Shown here in pieces: positions 6,161 to 8,620 of a stretch of 8,620 bases of DNA. This DNA comes from Gaiellales bacterium (GTDB taxonomy: Bacteria > Actinomycetota > Thermoleophilia > Gaiellales > F1-60-MAGs149). Both the position numbers and the translations under genes were made by a program. The stretch's first letter is position 1. Every line of letters starts with the position of its first letter. The notes beneath the pieces were generated by a model. It saw nothing but the letters and a program-made list of their open reading frames with translations. It had not been told where the DNA came from and searched no databases. The stretch is from NCBI GenBank assembly GCA_030831375.1, contig JAURLF010000156.1, positions 1-8,620 of the forward strand. Reading direction: 5' to 3'.

Positions 6161-8224
6161 CTAGTCCCCGTGCACCAGCGCGGCCTCCTCGCGCTCGAGC
6201 TCGCCCTCGTAGATGTAGCGCTCGCGCGGGTCGAACAGCTCGCGGCCGGCGAGGTAGCCCTCGTAGATCGCGTGGTCGAGCTTGCGCACGGCGACGCAGT
6301 CGCCGACGCGGTGCACGACGGGGTGGCGGTCGACGAGCTCGAGGTAGAGGTCGTCGGCGGGCTTCGCGCCCGTCACGACGACGGTGTCGGCGTGGAGGGG
6401 CTCCTCCGGCTCGCCCGTGTACAGGTTGACCATCTCCACGCGGGTGCCGTCGACGCCGGCCGCCCAGTGGTTGATCGAGTACGTCAGGCCCTTGCGGAAC
6501 AGGCGCTCGTAGAGGGTGGCCATGTCGAGGCCGCCGAGCGTGAACGGGAAGAGCTGGTTCCAGCGCGTCGCGACGTGCACCGCGAGGCCACGGTCGAGCA
6601 GCATCTCGGCGGCGCCCGCGGCGGCGCGCGAGCCGTCGTCGTCGAGCAGGACGACGCGGCCCGTGGCCGGCCTCGAGCCGTCGATCGCCTCCCACAGGGT
6701 GAGGGTGTTCGCGGTCGCGATCCCCGGGATCTCGTCGACCATCGGGAACACGCTCGAGAAGCCCGTGCGGGTCGGCAGGGCGCCGGTGGCCACGATGATG
6801 CCGTCCGGGTCGAGGTCGAGCACCGCGTCGGCCGTCGCGTCGACGCCGAGGCGGACGTCGACGCCGCCCTTCGCCATCTGCACCTCGAGGTCGCGGGTGA
6901 CGACCTTCCACATGTGCCGGCCCGGGGTCTCGGTGACGAGGTTGAGCTGGCCGCCGAGGACGCCGTCGCGCTCCAGCAGGATCGCCTCGTGGCCGCGCTT
7001 GGCGAGCGTGTCGGCGGCCTTCATGCCGGCGGCGCCGCCGCCGACCACGACCCAGCGGCCCGGGCTCTCCGCGGGCGGCAGGTCGCCGAAGCGGCCCTCG
7101 CGGCCCGTCGCCGGGTTGACGGTGCAGGAGACGGGGAAGCCCTTGTAGATGCGGCCGATGCAGCCCTGGTTGCCGCGGATGCAGTGGATGATCTCGTCGG
7201 CGCGGCCGTCGGCGGCCTTGTTGGCGAAGTCGGGGTCGGCGATCAGGGCGCGCGTCATCGCGACCATGTCGGCCTTGCCGGAGGCGACGATCTCGTCGGC
7301 GAGCGCCGGGTCCTTGATGCCGCCGACCGTGAAGACGGGGATCGAGGCGACGGCCTTGACCTTGGCCGTCATCTCGACGAGGTAGCCGTCGGGCTCGTCC
7401 GAGGGCTGCATCGCCATGTGGATGTTGTGGTACCCGGCGGCCGACACGTTGATGTAGTCGATTCGGCACCGCTCCTGCAGGTGCAGGGCCGCCTCGACGG
7501 CGTCCTGGTCGGTCAGCCCGCCCGGCATGAAGTCGTGCAGGCTGAGCCGGATCCCGACCGTCCAGTCGTCGCCGACCTTGGCGCGGATCGCGTCGATCAC
7601 CTCGCGCGTCAGGCGCAGGCGGTTCTCCATCGAGCCGCCGTAGCCGTCCTCGCGCTTGTTGTAGAGCGGCGACCAGAACTGGTGCAGCAGGTACGAGTGG
7701 GAGAGGTGCACCTCGGTGCCGTCGAAGCCGCCCTCGCGGCTGAGCTCGGCGCACAGGGCCCACCACTCGACGAGCTCGTCGATGTCGGTCTGCTCCATCG
7801 CCTTCGGCATCTCGCCGTAGGAGGGGCTCTTCACGTTCGAGGGGCCCCAGAGGACGCGGATGTCGTCGGCCGAGTCGGAGGTGGCGTTGCCGCCGAAGTG
7901 GTTGAGCTGCTCGAAGATCCTCGCGCCGTGCTCGTGCACGGCGCCCGTCAGGCGCCGGTTCGTCTTGACGGCGTCCTTCAGGTAGGCCCACATGAAGCGC
8001 TGGTTGCCCGTCGTCGACGTCGGGTGCACGAGCCGGTTGCCGGTGATCAACAGGCCCGCGCCGCCCTTGGCGCGCGCCACCTGGTAGTCGACGTCGCGCT
8101 GCGTGTCGTGCCCGTTCTGCGAGTACATCTTCGCGTGCGCCGTCTGCATCACGCGGTTGCGCACCTCGGTGGCGCCGATCTTCAGCGGGCTGAGCAGGTG
8201 CGGGTAGGCGGCGTCGGCGCTCAT
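6161..8224 (-). CDS. Old Yellow Enzyme / 2,4-dienoyl-CoA reductase-family flavoprotein (FMN barrel plus FAD domain)
   Basis: A 687-residue NAD(P)H-dependent oxidoreductase with the FadH/trimethylamine-dehydrogenase architecture. Residues 1-345 form the FMN-binding TIM barrel, with the start LLSPLKIG..VRNRV and the active-site region HLSHSYLLHQFWSPLYNKREDGYGG (His173, His176, Tyr178). Residues 348-367 are the iron-sulfur segment. FAD/NAD Rossmann folds begin at VVVGGGAAGMKAA (GGGAAG 395-400) and include IIVATGALP. Members reduce activated C=C bonds (dienoyl-CoA, enones) or demethylate amines; the substrate here is not readable. Oddly, the usual C-x2-C-x3-C-x11-C reads C348, then Gly at 351 (codon GGC at 7174-7172), C355 and C367, so one of four cluster ligands is missing. 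The ATG at 8224 has AGAGGA seven bases upstream, with GGAGG just before it. Length is normal for the family and no signal peptide is present. It is transcribed alone, downstream of an unrecognised reading frame. Confidence 0.92.
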   Translation of the reverse strand: MSADAAYPHLLSPLKIGATEVRNRVMQTAHAKMYSQNGHDTQRDVDYQVARAKGGAGLLITGNRLVHPTSTTGNQRFMWAYLKDAVKTNRRLTGAVHEHGARIFEQLNHFGGNATSDSADDIRVLWGPSNVKSPSYGEMPKAMEQTDIDELVEWWALCAELSREGGFDGTEVHLSHSYLLHQFWSPLYNKREDGYGGSMENRLRLTREVIDAIRAKVGDDWTVGIRLSLHDFMPGGLTDQDAVEAALHLQERCRIDYINVSAAGYHNIHMAMQPSDEPDGYLVEMTAKVKAVASIPVFTVGGIKDPALADEIVASGKADMVAMTRALIADPDFANKAADGRADEIIHCIRGNQGCIGRIYKGFPVSCTVNPATGREGRFGDLPPAESPGRWVVVGGGAAGMKAADTLAKRGHEAILLERDGVLGGQLNLVTETPGRHMWKVVTRDLEVQMAKGGVDVRLGVDATADAVLDLDPDGIIVATGALPTRTGFSSVFPMVDEIPGIATANTLTLWEAIDGSRPATGRVVLLDDDGSRAAAGAAEMLLDRGLAVHVATRWNQLFPFTLGGLDMATLYERLFRKGLTYSINHWAAGVDGTRVEMVNLYTGEPEEPLHADTVVVTGAKPADDLYLELVDRHPVVHRVGDCVAVRKLDHAIYEGYLAGRELFDPRERYIYEGELEREEAALVHGD

Positions 8225-8258
8225 CGCGGAATCCTCTCCTCCAGGGACGATTGGGGGG

Positions 8259-8287
8259 ATCGTAGGCGAGGGCGGGGGCGCGCGGAA
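8259..8287 (-). promoter_or_regulatory. predicted promoter of the OYE-type gene
   Basis: On the minus strand TACGAT (8264-8259) matches the TAnnnT -10 pattern. With 17-base spacing the -35 position holds TTCCGC (8287-8282), a poor match. Transcription would start near 8252, giving a leader of about 28 bases that includes the GGAGGAGAGGA ribosome binding region. Confidence 0.4.
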
Positions 8288-8296
8288 GGGCGGGAT

Positions 8297-8526
8297 TCAG
8301 GCGGGGCGGCGCGCGACGAGGTCGACGAGCGCCGACATGCCCTGGTGGCGCGGGCCCTCGTCGAGGACGGCGTCGTACTCCTCGAGGAGCAGGTCCTGGT
8401 CGGTGGTGATATTGAGGTCCTTCAGGCACCGCGCGGCGTCGTCAAAGAGCGCGTAACTGCCGGCGCGCACCCCGATGGCAGGGATAGCGGCGCACAGGCG
8501 GAAACGTCCAGGTGGATGAGACGCAC
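8297..8526 (-). CDS. unrecognised coding fragment, C-terminal end, start not identifiable
   Basis: A minus-strand frame ends at TGA 8299-8297 with a sensible C-terminus. From GTG 8470 it reads VRAGSYALFDDAARCLKDL, continues through ITTDQDLLLEEYDAVLDEGP and ends MSALVDLVARRPA. Third codon positions are mostly G/C and the composition is acidic and helical, like a real protein tail. The frame has no stop from there to the right edge, passing through the tetranucleotide repeat, where it becomes meaningless Ser/Ile/His/Pro periodicity. The only start codon for a reasonable product is the GTG at 8470 (57 residues), which has no ribosome binding site. It therefore looks like the end of a longer gene whose upstream part is replaced by, or interrupted by, the repeat. 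Function is not recognised. Confidence 0.45.
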
Positions 8527-8620
8527 ATGGATGGATGGATGGATGGATGGAAAGATGGATGAATGGATAGATGGATAGATAAATAGATAGATAGATAGAG
8601 CAGATAGATAGATAGATAGA
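8527..8620. repeat. GGAT/GATA tetranucleotide microsatellite running to the window edge
   Basis: Six perfect ATGG units (8527-8550) pass through a mixed stretch of GATG, AATG and GATA units (8551-8580) into GATA units (8581-8620), interrupted by GAGCA at about 8598-8602. It is AT-rich and low-complexity, in complete contrast to the GC-rich genes beside it. Tracts like this are typical of eukaryotic genomes and rare in actinobacteria. Confidence 0.95.

Noticed and set aside
6060..8429. 789-residue minus-strand frame and 802-residue plus-strand frame over the OYE-type gene
   Set aside because: Both are GC-driven shadows with skewed Arg/Pro/Val/Ala composition. The 6161-8224 frame has clear flavoprotein motifs throughout.
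8527..8620. CRISPR-like array
   Set aside because: The repeat unit is four bases with no spacers; it is a microsatellite.

Overview
The window looks like chromosomal DNA from a high-GC bacterium, most likely an actinomycetote. Codons end overwhelmingly in G or C (CTC, GTC, GAG and GCC dominate), genes are tightly packed with stop/start overlaps, and there is an apparent leaderless gene. A Thermoleophilia/Solirubrobacterales-like source is a guess from codon style only. The last ~95 bases are a GGAT/GATA microsatellite unlike everything else in the window.

Layout. (1) 1-1395, plus strand: the 3' part of a superfamily II helicase ending in a DUF3427 domain; its N-terminus lies outside the window. 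(2) 4827-1467, minus strand: a three-gene operon with overlapping stop and start codons. It encodes a homoserine-acetyltransferase-fold esterase (MekB-like), a Baeyer-Villiger monooxygenase with a perfect fingerprint motif, and an HNH endonuclease-domain protein. The first two form a plausible ketone-to-ester-to-alcohol-plus-acid module; the HNH protein does not fit that chemistry. (3) 5041-6018, plus strand and divergent from the operon: a toxin-antitoxin-like cassette. It has a symmetric operator of four half-sites at 12-bp pitch, a small helical protein that appears to start on a leaderless ATG, and a 226-residue protein that reads as two MazF/PemK-like domains in tandem. Only the second domain keeps MazF-like catalytic positions. 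(4) 8224-6161, minus strand: a 687-residue Old Yellow Enzyme/2,4-dienoyl-CoA reductase-type flavoprotein in which one of the four usual iron-sulfur cysteines is glycine. (5) 8297 to the right edge: the end of an unrecognised minus-strand reading frame running into the microsatellite.

How they fit together. The esterase, monooxygenase and, more loosely, the OYE-type reductase suggest catabolism of ketones or enones. The MazF-like cassette, the HNH protein and the DUF3427 helicase are accessory or defence-flavoured genes interleaved with it. The most unusual element is the tandem MazF cassette with its phased operator. All assignments come from reading motifs by eye; no database search was possible.
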